Shown here piece by piece: positions 19,913 through 34,245 of a stretch of 64,000 nucleotides of DNA; within the stretch, counting starts at the first letter, position 1, and every line of letters begins with the position of its first letter. Made by a program: the position numbers and the translations under genes. Location of the stretch: positions 1 to 64,000 of the forward strand of contig WEDG01003266.1 of the NCBI GenBank assembly GCA_017591395.1. Reading direction: 5' to 3'. The stretch is from Schistocephalus solidus (lineage: Eukaryota > Platyhelminthes > Cestoda > Diphyllobothriidea > Diphyllobothriidae). The notes under the pieces were generated by a model. That model did no database searches. It was not told the DNA's origin and saw nothing but the letters and a program-made list of their open reading frames with translations.

Positions 19913-22900
19913 CTGATCACCGCATCTGTGCACTTAAGGTGATTATCAGCGGTCAAGTGAATGTTGTTTATACCTCAACGTTGCGCATTAGGGATGCGCA
20001 AAATGAAGTCTTTAATGTACAGTTATACAAAGTAAACAGGCCCTTCATAAATTGAAAAATGATTTTGGACGTATTCAAATACGTAAGGGGGTAGAGATAC
20101 GCGTTTTCGAGACTAACTCTGATTTATTACGCAGTATAAGTTAATCGAGGGGGTGGTCTCACATATCAGCTTGCAACAACAAGGGAATTGTTGGATTCCC
20201 GATATTAAATTCCGGCCACAACTGAGACCAATTTTAATACCTATCCACGTGAACGCGCTAGCCTACCTTCCCGTTGGATTTGGCTACCTGTCTTCTGCTA
20301 AAATAAACAAATAGCAGTGCCCCATAGAAATGTACCTACAAGACTGATCGTGTTATGGACAGGGATAGCAAAAGCTGGATCATGTAAAGAGTTTTGCTAA
20401 TGTTGCGATCTCTGATTTATATTTTAACTTCATTAGAAAAATATGAATAAACAACGACAAGACCTGCACGCAAAATGCTCCACTGGAACTGCGAGGATAC
20501 AAAAGATGAATGCTGTAATATTGGAGCTCCAACAGAACAATTCGATTATATTACAGCATTCAAGCTATTCGTTTTCGGGGAAATTAGAATTTTCATATAT
20601 GCACGGTTTAAAGCTGCAAGTTCTGCAAGGCGAATCCATAGTCACTACTGCGTTAAGCATGTCCGAATCCTCGAAAAAAAGTGAGTCAGTGCGATCACCC
20701 GAACCAATAGAAATGACTGGAGTAAAAAGTAGTTTCGAAAAAAAGAGTTGACGTGCACCGTTTTTGAAATTGAAACGATAGCGCAGCGTTTTAAGTTCCC
20801 CCATATTAAATGTTGCCTTGTGTTAAATTTCAGAGAGTTTGGGGTGACAAGCCTTTGATTAAGAGTAAAATTTAGGACACATAAATATGTGCTACCTTGA
20901 AATCCAGCGTACGGCTAGCTTTGGTACGTGGAAATACCTGTGCCCGTATTCAGACATCAAAAGTTATGCAATCTCACCTGCTGCTGATTCCAACGTATAC
21001 GCTGGTATATCCGCGGCTGAAACTTCAGTCTGTTGAACAGCTTCTTGAGGTAAAGCTAGCTTTTGGAAAAGTATGTGTCTTAGCATATCTTTGGAGCTTT
21101 CCTATTGCCGCATAATATTTTGGCCACTAAGCAGAATGAGGTCATCCAGTGTGGTTTTAGCCCCACCAACCTTCACTCCTGCCAACTTTTGAGGGCAGTT
21201 AAAGGTAGTGGAAATCAAAAAGTCACAGTTTGCGAAGAAAGAAAAAACGTGCTTGTTTGAAGCCATCCTCGGTGTAGGAAATGTTTTATTTTGGTGCCAA
21301 TTCTTTACAAGTATGCGATAGAGGGAATGTTTTTTTAGCACAGGTTAGCAGATCACCCATGCATTTTTCAGCGTGTCCTGTTCGGTGCATCACAAATATG
21401 CGCGACGTTGAAAGCAGACATACTAAAGGGCATCAATATTCTGTGTAAATGCAGCCAAAAAGAAATCAAATTCTTTCCAGTTTGACGCTTGGAAGTATCT
21501 GTGCGACAGTAGCTGACAAGGAAGCCCCTGCAGTAGCGGATTCGATAGAGAGGCCAATTTGGATGAAATGACTGAGGAAGCATTCGAAAGTTAGATCATC
21601 CAGGATTCGGTTTGCATTTTCAAAAAACGCGGAATAATCATGAGGTCATATCTGCAAGTCAAGATGAGTGTGCCAATAAATTTCATGCCTAGGAGTAGGC
21701 GACATTCCTTTGTATCCAGAAGTTATCCTTCATCTCAATTTATTCCATGACTAACGTTTACATCGCATTCGCTGAAGTCATCTTTCCGATCGCACCGTCC
21801 AAAGACGTGCATCCAGTCAGTAGGGGAGTGGAGGCAGCAACCGCGTTCTCCTTATTCGATGACTGCGATGATCCGGCCACAGGGTAAGCCCAGCTAGAGG
21901 CATGAATTTCCGGGACGCCATCTTTTCTGAATTGCTGCCTACACGTAACGGCGAAGATGTCTTCGTATTATGTACAGTCGGGGACTCCACCTTTCATCTC
22001 AACAAAATGACCTGTCTGAATGCAAATCAATCTTATAAAAAAACGTGCAGACATGATGGCACGCAAGGAACACTGTTTAAATTTGACGGGGGAATGGCTG
22101 GGGAATTAGGCCCTGAACAAAATAAATTCTTGAATAAAACTACAAAAGGGGCAAGCAGGCAGAAAAATCTCCTGAAGACCACACTTGTCTACGGAGTAGG
22201 AGATTTCTGTTATGCAATGCAGTGTTGGGAATAAAAAAAAATTCGTTATGAGCTGTTTGGCTTCAGTCATGCTTCTCTGTGCCCTACCAACTAACACCTC
22301 CCTCAGGTCTTGACATAAACAATAGACTTGGAAATGGAAGGCTCTTACTGTCTGGTTAGGACACGTCCATTACAATTCTCTCTGAATTACACCAGGCGGT
22401 GGGCATGAATTTGACGGTTGCTACCATAGGGGAAACGCACCCAGTGTAAACTTCCTGCTGTTTGGGTGACTGCGGTAAACAAATCACCAGTGTGCCTTTG
22501 CTGCCTTCTGTTAGCTGCAGTATTGCGCACCGATGCTTTAATGCGCAAAGCAGTTTCTAGGATTCCACAGTGAATATCCTATAGCAAAGGCAGGCTAGCG
22601 ACTGCGCAGAATATCCACTCAAGTCGTGTCCAGTTTTTTCCAGATTTTCTATGTCTTTTGAGCTGTACTCATGTATAGTAGAAAGTATGAACAATAAAAT
22701 CCTTTCGCACACCACCCTTGTAGGGAAAACATATCTATAAACGTTAATTTTAAGGAACTTAAGTTTTTAGTAAAAATATAGATATCTAACGTACTTTTTC
22801 ACTTGGTACCCACGTTTCAAGACTATATGTGTACGGATTATCAACTTGAGCAAAATAAGAACCTCTAGGCCATTTTCAAACGGCCCATAGTATTTATAAC

Positions 22901-23889
22901 GGTCTTCCATGACCGTAGGTTACACAACGTCCTTAAGTCGAAACATAAATAAGGGGAAAAATACGATATTATGAGTCTTAAATTTTTAAACATTACGAAC
23001 ATCTTTTTGCCTCAACAAATATCGTTTGTTCGAGAAGGAAAATAATATGAGAAAATTATCTTTAATAAGTCCAAAAGGGATATACATTCAGTCTTTTAAA
23101 GTAAAATGTAATTACATTTATATATGGGTCAAAATGTAAAGACAAAAAGTTGCATTAATGACGTGACTATTTACTTGCAATGGTCACAACGACAAGGGGT
23201 AGCCTTCGAATGTAAGTTGCTCGACAGTTGCATCCGCAAGTGAGGGGGCTACCCCATGGTGTTTCAAAGTATTTGAATATCTGAAGCGGAGGCATTTTGG
23301 TGAAAATGGATTGCAGTCAAGCATAACCTCTCGATAATTGCCCCAGTTGGTATATTTATTCTCTGGGTGTCCATCACCCGTGTTTTCGACAATTGCCTGC
23401 AATCTTGCCAGTGTCCAAAGCAGAAACTTACGAAAATATGCGTAACGTGAGTAGATGTGCCCTCGTTACACGAACAGGCATATGTAGCTTGTCGACTGGA
23501 AATCTGACTCGAACCCGTTTCATCCACTGCCAGCAGGCCAGCTGGTGCTTTGAAAAGTTAATGTATCTCGCTGAGTTTGCATAGCGCTCACCTATGGCTT
23601 ACTGACGATCGGTAATGACAGTGAAAAAAACTCTGAGCATCGGCTCTCAGATGCCAATGGCGAATCATTGCTAGTCCTAAATACTACGGGAAACTTGGTC
23701 ACAAGTCAACTACTGCAGCATTAAAAACAAATGAAAGGATTTAAGAATCATGACAATATAAAAATTCAAATTCCTAACACTTGATGACAACAGCCTTGCA
23801 CCTAATTACGAACATGACATCGGTAAGGATGGCCACCTAGAGAGGATACGGGAGAAAGAACCATCCGAAATATACTTGGCTTTGTTCAA
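19913..23889. other. Unassigned DNA
   Basis: Nothing recognised in about 4 kb. Open frames of 102 codons (20,443-20,751, +) and 110 codons (21,902-22,234, +) start with ATG but show no motif or supported splice structure. I leave them unannotated as genes. Confidence 0.5.
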
Positions 23890-24215
23890 AATTCTATGGA
23901 AATTGTGTTAAAAATTAAGGTGAAGACTAGGGCTAAGTCTAGGGTTAGGTTTACGTTTGCGTTTCAGGTAAGAGTTTGGGTTAGGGTCACGATTAGGTTC
24001 TGGGTTCAGAACATTATCATGTTAACTGTAGGGTTTAGGTTCAGGGTAGGTCTAACGTTGGGATTAAGGTGACATTTTGGTTTTATCGTAGAGTAAGTTT
24101 TAGCGTTAAGGCAAGGGTATATTCATCATTCCTTTAAGTTACCGTAAGGCCACATAAGTTAATTATGAGGGGCCATTCTTATTACTATGTCCTGTTTGGG
24201 TGGCCATGACGGTTA
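23890..24215 (+). repeat. Telomere-like repeat, G-rich core
   Basis: Core gggctaagtctagggttagg..., conserved interior aactgtagggtttagg and attaaggtgacattttggtt, end aagggtatattcatcattcc then agttaccgtaaggccac, and module ending ctgtttgggtggccatga. Same core-to-module orientation as 26,995-27,270. Confidence 0.7.
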
Positions 24216-26039
24216 TATAGACGGATTTTTAAACTATGGTAACTTAACCAGAGGCAACATGAGATTGGAAATGCCATGAGTTATTATGACTCAGAAAACG
24301 CATCAGATTTGATCAAATGCATTCTGTAAAGCAAACATAACAAAGTTCAAGTGGCAGTATTCTTTCCAATAAGCTTTATTGTGTTTTTATCTAACCTAGG
24401 CTCGTAAAAATGTCTTCGAAATGCATATTATGGTATGTTGTTCAGTAACTTACCATTTTATTCTACATAGCTTTTAACTACTGCTTTCCTTACTAAATGG
24501 GTAAGTCTGCTATCTATCTTAGCTCCTTCGTACACGGTGACTGCTTTGAACAAGTACTTGTTCGGGCATAGACTTTTGGGCTCAATATACGCAGTCCGCA
24601 GTATACTCAAGGCTAGCCGTTGCATTCTAAAACTATATGAACAGTTAAGTTAAACGTTGCCGTAGACGTACTTACAACTTCAAAAGCGTGGCGCTACTTT
24701 GCGCGCCGCCTGTCACCTTCTGGAGTTTTTCATAAATTACTGTCCGTTAACATCCCATTACAATTTTAGGGTACTTCAAGGAACGACATTTTTTTAACAC
24801 TAATAAAGTCTGTCGTGACGAAAATGCAATATTCAAGGGATGAAGTAAAAGGTAATGTCACAGCAAAACGGACAAGGTATGTGACCAGATTCATGTTTTT
24901 CTATAATGGGTACTCATCGAAATTGCAGTTGGAGACTACTGGAGCATTACGATTCGGCATACTTGTATAAAATAATGATATACGAATTCTATGACTACCA
25001 GGATTGTTTTCATTTATGCTTTCTCAAGCACCAAGACTTGAAGCACTAGATCAATGCTGTTTTTCATTGCTCCGTTCAGATTATTGCTAAAACAGGAAAA
25101 ATGTTTCCAGTTCGTTTTTGCGTTTTTAAAATTTTAACAATTGATTACACCTCCGATTATGACATCATAGTGTTATGGGTAAAAAAAGTTATGTCAGGCT
25201 AGCCTTAAAGTGGTCTTCGCGCCAACCAAAGAAGAATATTTTGTTTGCGTGAGCTGGTCATAAAAAATAGGCTTCTTTTCGGTTATCCCAAAAACGTGAA
25301 CCAAATTGCATCACACCAATCAACAAGGGCTGAAGAAATATAGTTAAATAATTGCTGTGAGGCTACTGAATGCCGTAACCATTGTATCGAGTGAAGGAAA
25401 CATCAATCTAACAAATGATGGCCAGGGTGGCAGCAAACGAGAGCCAGATCGGCCATTTTTTAACTAAAAAAAGAATCTCCGAGGTGGCCTCCAGATAAAA
25501 CACTGGAATGGAAACACCCCATAATATGCGCGTTGCTGTGCTGGTTTTCAGGACGGCTAACTATTCCCGTGTCTAAACCCTCACACTACTCTTAACCCTA
25601 CTTAAAACCATTACTCAAACACTAATCTCCCTGGTAGACGCCAATTTTACCAGTGTCTACTGTTTCAAACCACCAAGCTGGGCAAGACGCATGGAAAACA
25701 GGTTGTAGTTGGTCACCGTGTGATGCATTCTGAGAACTAGCGGGCGCTGAGCGACGTTGCATCATTGGTCTTTAAAATATACCGTAGAAATCGAATTCGA
25801 GGAGCGTAAATCTTTGAATTCTCCTCATCAGGCCTATAAAGAAATTTAAATTGCAGTAGAGCGATAAAATTGAAAAGAAATCAATGAATAGTGGCTGTGA
25901 GGAAATTGGTAAGAGAATTCAAACATGACGGAACCGGAAGTAATTACAGTGTCCTTCTGTTATGGACTTCAGAAGGGGAAAATGGGAGAAAAAACTGCTA
26001 GTTAGTGATGTTTCTATCTCATCACTGTAACAGGACATA
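24216..26039. other. Unassigned AT-rich DNA
   Basis: No gene recognised. A short C-rich telomere-like remnant (cactactcttaaccctactt, then accattactcaaacactaatc) lies at about 25,575-25,630. Confidence 0.5.
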
Positions 26040-26412
26040 GAAGGATGGGGTTGAAAGGTTGATGATTTAACTTGGTTGGGGAAAAGCAGGAAGGCTTGAG
26101 CCTACGACTTCTTAGAGCCCAATATTGGCCGGTAACCTGTCTGGCCACCGCATTGGTCATGACAAGTTTTTGTGAGCTTCGGAACTTGGAGTGTCTCCTC
26201 AGCACTTTACAAATGACTCTCAATGCTTGCTTACCGTCTACCAGGTGGCCACTGTCAAACAAATGAGCCAAAATTGCGCAAGAGTTATAATATTCATTCC
26301 AGGATATAGCCAGGCTGAATGGTGCTCTCGCGTCCGATTGGATAGGTGCCTTGTCGTTCGACCAGTAACGTCTGCCCGTACAGCAGGAACTGAAGGCTTC
26401 GACGCATTTTGG
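26040..26412 (-). pseudogene. Penelope-like element fragment (GIY-YIG domain to C-terminus), family b
   Basis: Minus-strand blocks in order: KCVEAFSSCC (26,410), then in another frame GRTTRHLSNRTREHHSAWLY (26,360-26,300), AILAHLFDSGHLVD, FRSSQKLVMTNAVA and RRLKPSCF near 26,100. This is the arrangement in the 55.5-kb copy, with GR(T)xRxLxxRxxEH typical of the GIY-YIG nuclease of Penelope-like elements and a downstream AE.VAIR..KP block. The 156-codon frame here is only partly the ancestral frame. Confidence 0.72.
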
Positions 26413-26994
26413 GGAGGTGTGTAAACGCAACCTTTCCTTACACACAGGGCTAAGAAGCGGGCTGCCTGAGAACAGTAGTCTCAATTAAGCGGCTGAGTAT
26501 GCACGCACAAAAGCAGAGTTCAGACAAGGTTTTCGGGTTTTTTTGAATTGACTGGCCTCATAAGACGGCAATGTGTGAAATAACGCTTTCTTTTCAATCG
26601 TTCGCACACCATTTTTTAAACAAACATTCTTCCATATATCCCTAAAAAAACTTTTTAGGAAAGAGTTTACTTGCAGTGATTCATATGACACCAAATTTGT
26701 ATTTCAGCGGACCTAGAGTGCTTATTTGCCTAAATCGAACTAACTTTTGGTTCTGACGAAAAAGGGTAAAAACTGTCAAATGTTTTGTCCTGCCGTCTAC
26801 GTTTTCTTGCAAAATACGCTTTCACAAATTCTTCATCAGATCTTCTTTTTTTAGAAAGACATCGGGAAAGGTAGAGCATTGTCCATTCCCTTTTATTCAG
26901 AGGGAAAGTTAATACTGAATAAATTTGGTTCTGTATAAACAAGACAAGGGAATAGGAATGGCACACAATACGTGTGGCTCTGAACCGAATTCCG
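26413..26994. other. Unassigned DNA
   Basis: No recognisable gene or repeat. Confidence 0.5.
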
Positions 26995-27270
26995 GTGAAA
27001 TTATGGTTAGAGTGAAGCTGAGGTTCAGGGTTCAGGTTAGAGTTGGAATCAAGGTCATGATCAGGCTAAGGGTTAAGCTCTTTATCGTTTCAACTGTAGG
27101 GTAGGACTAGGGCTAAGATTAAGGTGACAGTTTAATTTTATGTCAGAGTAGGTGCTAGCGTTAGGACAGGGGTATATTTACCTTTCCTGAAATTTACCGC
27201 AGGGCCACCTATTTTTTAAGCAGTCGGGGGGTTCCTTTTCCCTTGTGCTGTTTCGACGGCCATACAAGGC
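26995..27270 (+). repeat. Telomere-like repeat, G-rich core, best reference copy
   Basis: Core of ggttagagt/ggttcaggg phrases, interior actgtagggtaggactaggg and ttaaggtgacagtttaattt, end ggggtatatttacctttcct then gaaatttaccgc, and module agggccacctatt...gtgctgtttcgacggccatacaagg. Confidence 0.75.
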
Positions 27271-30200
27271 GTTCCTACGAGTACGTTTTCTTCAGCTCAT
27301 CCAGATGAGTATCGAAATTAAGCTTCTTATGCGCTATTATAAAAATGTTCTCAATCTGTGTACGAATCAAGGGCAAGAAAAGCTAATCGCCCGAGAATTT
27401 AGCATAAGGTCCTCATAGTAGGAGAGTACCTAATGAGTCCAGGACTTTTGTAGCTGGACAGAATTGGTAATTCTATAGTTTTCCGATAAAAATATCCACT
27501 AGTCAGTGTCCAAGGAGTTGTCCCGTTGAAAGCCCATCAATTTTGTGGCAAACTTAACAATCAAGTCTGAATTAAAAATTTGACGTGTAGCGAAAGTGGA
27601 CATCATTTATACTTATGATAGGTACATAAAAGGGAAAATACTACTTAGAATCCAAATACATGAATATTTTCTCATGTCCATGAACAAAGACGAACCATTT
27701 AAGACGAACATCGTTTTTCTACATAGTCTTTATTTTTTACGAAATTGATGTAGTGATGGAGACCTCAACTGCATTAGGGGAATTAAACCTATCTTGCAGA
27801 TAAACCCTACAATAAGCCTAGATTATTAACAGAAAAGCTAGACCCCATACTCTAATATTTCAATGCAAATAGGAAAATTGGTCATAATTTGACAGTCAGA
27901 GCAAGTCAATTCTCATCCGAGACAGATGGATGCAAAATAGAGGCACACACTGACCTCAGCACGGCTTGCAAAGTCATAGACCATTATCTACACAAAGATC
28001 AAGACAAAAAAGCCGCATTAAAGTTCAGAAGATCGCTCGGAAACAGCCTGACGACAAAATCACACATCGGGGCAATAGAGGATTAATCATTCCAAATAAG
28101 CCCTACAAAGCCTAAAATATCCTCAGTTTGGGTAAAGACCAAAATGAAGGTAGTTCATGAATCCACGAGTCCAAAAGAAATACAAATATCAAGTGGAAAA
28201 TGATGTTGTCCACAGAGTTCGCGTTTTTGTTCGCATATACCCCCTGACCGAAACGACAGAATATTTAGTGGAATCACAATAGCCGTACAAACTGAAAATC
28301 TTGACTCCAGATTACTTGTAACTGATTTCGTTTCCACGCGTTTAACTTTCGTCCTTTAGCCACCTGCCTTCTTTCCCTAACATCGATCCGGGAGGCCAAT
28401 TCCCCGCATTTCGCCCATAGGATAGCTTTTCCGTTTCCCTTATATCTCGTAGGGTCCACTTAGCACATTTATAGTCGGTATATAGGTTTAAATTACACCT
28501 ATCTCCGACGTGTGCTCTTTCCATCTGTTATGCTTCCTCTTTCTATCCTACCCATAAAACCCTTTTTACTACGGTTCTGAGTTTTTCGGGCTATTGCGCT
28601 TCGACTGAATATTTTAAATACGTGCCCTATCTCATGAAATGTCATATCTCCAGTTACCTGATTTTCGTGAACGAAAGATCATATTTTCCGTGCTCTGAAG
28701 GGATATATTTAAAAATTTGCTAGCTTATATAACTATTCCTGCATATTAAAACGCACACAGCAAGAGGCTTTGGTCCAGAAAGTGCAGTAACGTAGGAAAA
28801 CACCTGGAACTCAAGAAACGTCGAATTTGGCCTAATTTGGCCCAGTTTTGCCTTCAATAGATAGATCTGAATTGAACTCGTCCTTAGTAAACAGCATTTT
28901 ACACCTCAAAATCAGTACAAAGAACACAATAAACAACTTCAAATGTCTGCTAAACTACCATTTTAAATTTGCAGGATGACATTTCATGAGTAAGACAATC
29001 TACTGTATTTGACGAGATTCGAAGGCAGGACTTTTTAACTGGTGACCTAAAGGAAACTTAAAGAAAATTGCTCTTTCTCCGCATGTTAGATGTTCAATTA
29101 ATATTTGATGGTCAAATTTATAGCCAGCTTGAGGGCTTAACTATGGGATCCCTCTTGGAGCTCTATAAGCTGATGTTGTTTACGGAAAAACTAGAGCAAA
29201 GCAATTCTGTCCAGTTATAAAGGGCTTTTATTCATAGAGTCGATATGTAGAGAATATGTTTTGCAATAGTGGCGCTGAAGTTTGCCCTTCAGGAAAGCAT
29301 TAAATCTTCTGCACCAAAGTGATGCCGTGCCGTTGTGTCTAACCTCTAATCCTGAAAACACCTTCAAATGTTGGATGATTTGAGATGTCTAGAAACGTGC
29401 TAAGGACAATTTACAAATCACGTATTCATCGTTTTTGAAGAAGAATTTTTTATCCCTTGGATAATTACCAATCTTACTGTTCTCGCTATAGGGGGTTAGT
29501 TTTCTATAATTGATATTCGGAAAGGTTTTTATAACTGCATGAAGCACATTTTTACACTATAGCCTTAACGAAATATATCCAACTCCCATTTATTGATACG
29601 CTTTTACACGGAATAGATAACTTACTTCTGGTTGTAAAAATGCTTTAAATTGTACATAAGCTTCATTAATTTCATTCGAAGTTCTATGTTTTCAGTCAAG
29701 TATTTGTGTAACAATAAATTGCCTGTAGTTGTTGTTTTGTTTAAGGTATTTTAAATGCCTGTGTAGTTTCAATCTGGTTTTAGAGAATATGTGTATAAAA
29801 AACTCATAATATACAGATTTTTATGATGGTTTATCCTTTTTCTTTTAAAGTTTCTTCTTTAATGAAATGACCATGTATGTTCTTCGAATTCCCAATCAAT
29901 TACATTTTTGAGAAATCACTGCAATTTTTCATGTGGTTCACTGTCCTCAGGCTAACTGTGTAGCCACAAAGTATACAATGTCAGCCATTTGGATGGCGAT
30001 AATTTATAAAAACCCTCGAGCCCTTTTACTTTGTAACAGAACACCGGATAAATAGGTTTTCGAAAGAATCCCTTCATGTAGGTAGAAAAACGTGGGAGAA
30101 AGGGGAAAGTAGAGGTTCTGTTTGAAAACGTATAAATCTATTTTAACTTTTAAACGGCCAAAATATTTCTCTTCTCTGTACACCAATTTTAAAAATAATC

Positions 30201-33200
30201 TCATGTGCTAAATATTTATTAAAAGCTGTACACTTTCGCAATCTTTTTACTCTTAAGGATCAAATTTAAAAAGGCATTGGAAATAATGGATTAACAAACA
30301 GTAGGTGGCGTATCTCATTAACTATGAACCGAAAATCTGAAGTGAGCTATCAGCTAAATACTATTACTGAGGTTTGATAAGGATATAAAATATAATGTAG
30401 CGTACTCCCAATGTATTTTGGGCTCAGTAGAATGTTGGCTTTGAAACGAGTTTTTATCGGCAGCATGAAAAACCGCACATGTTAAAATTAAAAATTGAAT
30501 AAAATAATTGCCTTCTATTTATCTTTGATGCCCACTTAAAGTAAGACCTTGAACTGTCCATTCAACTGGCATCGCAACTGTATGTTTACTAATGCTGCTT
30601 ACAAAGTAAACAACAAAGTCCACATCCATTTAAAAAGTTTATTATCTCTGTAGGATATATCAAGAAAAGTACAAAAAATGTTTTATTTTAATTACAAGCT
30701 TCAAAACTCTAAATGTAAGCGAAACGGTAGGTCAGGGTCAAAATTATTCGGAAATCGGGAATTCTTTTTATAACCCTCAGGTACCCTCCTTTTATAAAAA
30801 AAAATTAAATAATATGTTATTTAATATCAAATGAGTATATAAAAGATAAGTTTTGCATGTTATTTATGACGACATTTGAATTTTTTATAGAATCGAAAAG
30901 CAAAAGTCACTTTTGACATATTGGGCTTTTGTGTGCTCATCGGAAGGCTCTCATCCGAGCATTTTTTATTAAATGCTTTCTAGCTGCTCTCATATCCCCC
31001 AATTTCGGTTAACATTTCAGGTAACACCGTCTAATGTAGTCATCTAGGTATATTTGTCAACAAAATTTACATAAATATTCGAAATGATTATCGAACAAGC
31101 GCCAGTTTACTACCAGATGCTTGATAACTCAAGTCTACTTTATGCTAACAAGTTTTACAACCACGTCTATATAACCATTTTCATATGAAAGCAAATAATA
31201 TACTACCACCGTTAGTTCATGCAGTATTTGGCATCCTAGAGTGAACGCTGCAGACATGGTGTTCGGTTGAAGCATTATGAACGCACGCAGATGAAATTAG
31301 TTGATAAAGCTGATCGCTTTTCTTTCACCGAAGAAGCCTTTGTCCGTGCAAGCTCAGTAGAATTTCCGCGCGGCATATCGTGATTATCTGTGCTTCCTGG
31401 GCGAACAGATTTCCAATCAAATTCGTTTGAGTTCAGACGTAGACAGCTAGGAAGGAAGTCAAAAAGACGTTAAAACTTCTTCGTGGAGAGTAACTGGAAA
31501 TCGTGAGCTATGGCAAAACCCCACTGCCTTGGGAACCCCGACTTCACCTGCAACCCTACTTCGCTTCATAGTCCACCTAATCAGCGGGAGCAGATGGTAA
31601 CATGTGGGGATATGATCTGCATTCAGGTAAATTCCCGTTTTTTTGCACCGGCTGCATTTTGGAAAGCGTTCCACTGTAAGCTATCTGATTTGACTGCTTG
31701 TCAGTAATTTCAGCTTTTGATTGAAGAGATTTATCCTTATCTTTGATGCTTTGCCATTCAGACCAGTTTTCGTCCACTCTCAACTACCCCTTTGCAGTGA
31801 TTTTCCTCTCTCGTGTAAGCTATCTTAGTTGTGTACCACAAAATGTTGCATTTTTTGTCCAAAACGGCAGCCCGTGTTGTCAAAAAACATTGTAGTTATT
31901 TGGGTAATACTTTATCATTAGCTTACCTGCCTCGCAAGCATAAGCTCCTAGTATTATGTGGGTGGGTTTGTTTGGTTTGAAGGTTTGCATTTACTCTTCG
32001 GTTACGATAATGACCTCTTCCAAGCTTAGGTCTTCGTCAGGTTTTCGGTTATTTGTGGTTTTGCTTCAACCCAAATGTCGTTTACACCAAATGCAACTTA
32101 AAGCAAAGTAGGTAACTAGTAGGGTAACTGAAAAACCAACTGGTATTTAAGGTAAGTAATACGGAAATTATTCCAAAATTACCGGTCAACTATCCTGAAG
32201 CCCCCTACTGTAGGCTTTTGGCCACCATTTTCTGAGAAAAGTCCATAATCTCCGGGGTTTTCAGTACTCCGTCACTAACACAGCAGTTAAAATAGCTGAA
32301 CTCCTCTGCGTTCGCTACTGCGGGTTCTTATATGTATAATCTGCGATATAATCAAGATTGGCGAGATTTGGTGCAGTTATAAAACATCAGTATTTACGGC
32401 CTGTATGAAGGCTGAATGCATTGTTTCGTAGTTTCAGGCACCTCTTCATCATACAGCCCGATAGTTCTTTCCCATTGGGTCCAGCGTAGATTTCGAGAAC
32501 TGACTATGGCCTTTGCTCCAAAAATACCCAAAATTATATTTATCGGTGACCATGTTGATGTTCGGTGGCTCTCTAAGAGAGCCTGTGCGTGAATTTACAC
32601 AAAAAGAACACAAACAGCTCTAAATTTGTTTCGGGTGTATTGCTATTGACTCATTTAGAGGCGAAGATATAGAGATAGTCGTAGAGATATCCAACCAACT
32701 GAAATTAAACATTTTTCCTGATCCCTAAAATAAGACATGACCACGTTACTTTGTAGGGATAATGTGGGGCTAACCTCTTTTGATGTCCAGTTTCCCCAAT
32801 AAACGTTTGACTTTTCAATGTGAAGGGGATTGTTGGTTGTCTGCGGAAAATTATCAGTAACATTTATATGCGGACAGCTTATGATAAGTCGTTCGACGAA
32901 GAGCCCTCTGTGTTGAGAAGAGACGGGAAATTTGATGAGGAAAGGAAATGAAAGACAGATGTTTTGTACGTTTGACATGAACAAAAGGCAACTAAAGCCC
33001 AAAGTTCTTAAAAAAACTTGAAAAATGAAAGTTCTGGACAGAAAATGGTTTCTACCCAAGGGAACAAAATTATATGGATGCGCTTAAAACTATTTGGAAA
33101 GTACATGGCAACCCCCAGCACGTGAGTGAGGACCACGTCGTGTGTTGTACGCGTTTGGCTCTGTTAGCCGCTGCACCAAATTTCCTCACCAGATGACAGA

Positions 33201-33771
33201 GTTTTAGACCATCAAGTGTTGCATGGGAAAGAAAAAAGAGAGACAGTAAGGCCAACGCCCAGCAATCCGTAGTCACGGCAAATGTGTTGCTTTTCCACTT
33301 TAATAAATCGAATGCGATTGAGTCTACCAAAACGATTTAAAGCATCGTGGCCCCAAAGGCTGCCAACTGATGAGGTAGTTCAGTCATTGTGATAAGTATT
33401 TTTGAGGACTAGATAACTGAGCATCAGGTTGAAATAACTCCCTTTTAATGTGATCTTGATAAATCTGACTGACATGAGATTCAAGCAGCTCGTCGGTCGT
33501 CTTGAGTTTATCCAGTCATCGGGGCAAGCTGAATGGTTTAAGAGAGAAAGGGAGAGATTACAGTAAATATTGTGCAGTTATAAGTTTCCAGAAATTTATT
33601 CAGGTACATGGCTGCTTTTGCCCTAACTCCATAGAGCTCAGGGTTAACGGCAACGTTTGTAAGCGTCGAACAATCGCGGTTAAAGCATACGATACATTTA
33701 TTCCGAACAAATTAATTCTTTTACACATCCAACTACTGGGAAAGGTTTTTTAAGTGGTCTTAAACTTACGG
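27271..33771. other. Unassigned, mostly AT-rich DNA
   Basis: About 6.5 kb with no recognised gene. The section 28,600-31,400 is strongly AT-rich. Open frames at 32,655-33,059 (134 codons) and 33,070-33,330 (minus) have no motif I know. Confidence 0.5.
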
Positions 33772-34245
33772 ACAGATGGGGTGAAGCATGACTGCCTGCT
33801 CACTCTTCCTCTCTTCAGTCTGGTTTAATACGCCACCCCGATGAATATCGAGCGCAAGAAGCGTCGAAAAATCAACACCTAATCGTCGCGCAACTGCTCA
33901 AAATCCGTTGCACAAAGGTGCAAATAAAAAATCTTCAAGGCTAGTGTTCACGATCTATTTTCGGCGGATGACTGTAAGGTCAACCACCCTAGGTACGAGT
34001 GTATTCTGCAGATTGTGGAGTTCTTCAGCTCGAACAGTTTCAAATTCAGATGGGCAATCAGCACAGAGAATACAATGATCGTGCACCAACCGGCACATAT
34101 TCTGGCTTCGATGAACGCTGTAATTATGTCGAGGACCCATCCCTGAAGTCAGTGAACAAACCTGTGCACTTGGGGTAGAGGGTCCAATTGCTAAATGCGT
34201 CAGGACAAACGACGAACTCGCAAGTAGGAGATCAGAGGCAACCAA
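33772..34245 (+). pseudogene. RTE-like RT fragment, copy 3
   Basis: The plus strand keeps the RT catalytic block as FSADDC (33,958-33,975), then EFFSSNSFKFRWAIS, TMIVHQPAHIL, and TNDELASRRSEATK near 34,210. These align with FADDC, the I-x-T-x-K-T block and the post-catalytic block of the element at 45 kb. The piece starts abruptly at 33,772 (cagatggggtgaagcatgac). It is very similar to 42,121-42,600, including sequence that neither shares with the long copies. The antisense 96-codon frame is a shadow. Confidence 0.72.

Noticed and set aside
33955..34245. 96- and 104-codon minus-strand frames at 33,955-34,245 and 42,289-42,603 with near-identical protein sequence
   Set aside because: At first they look like a duplicated gene, but the plus strand carries RT blocks (FSADDC, MIVHQPAHIL), so the minus frames are shadows.
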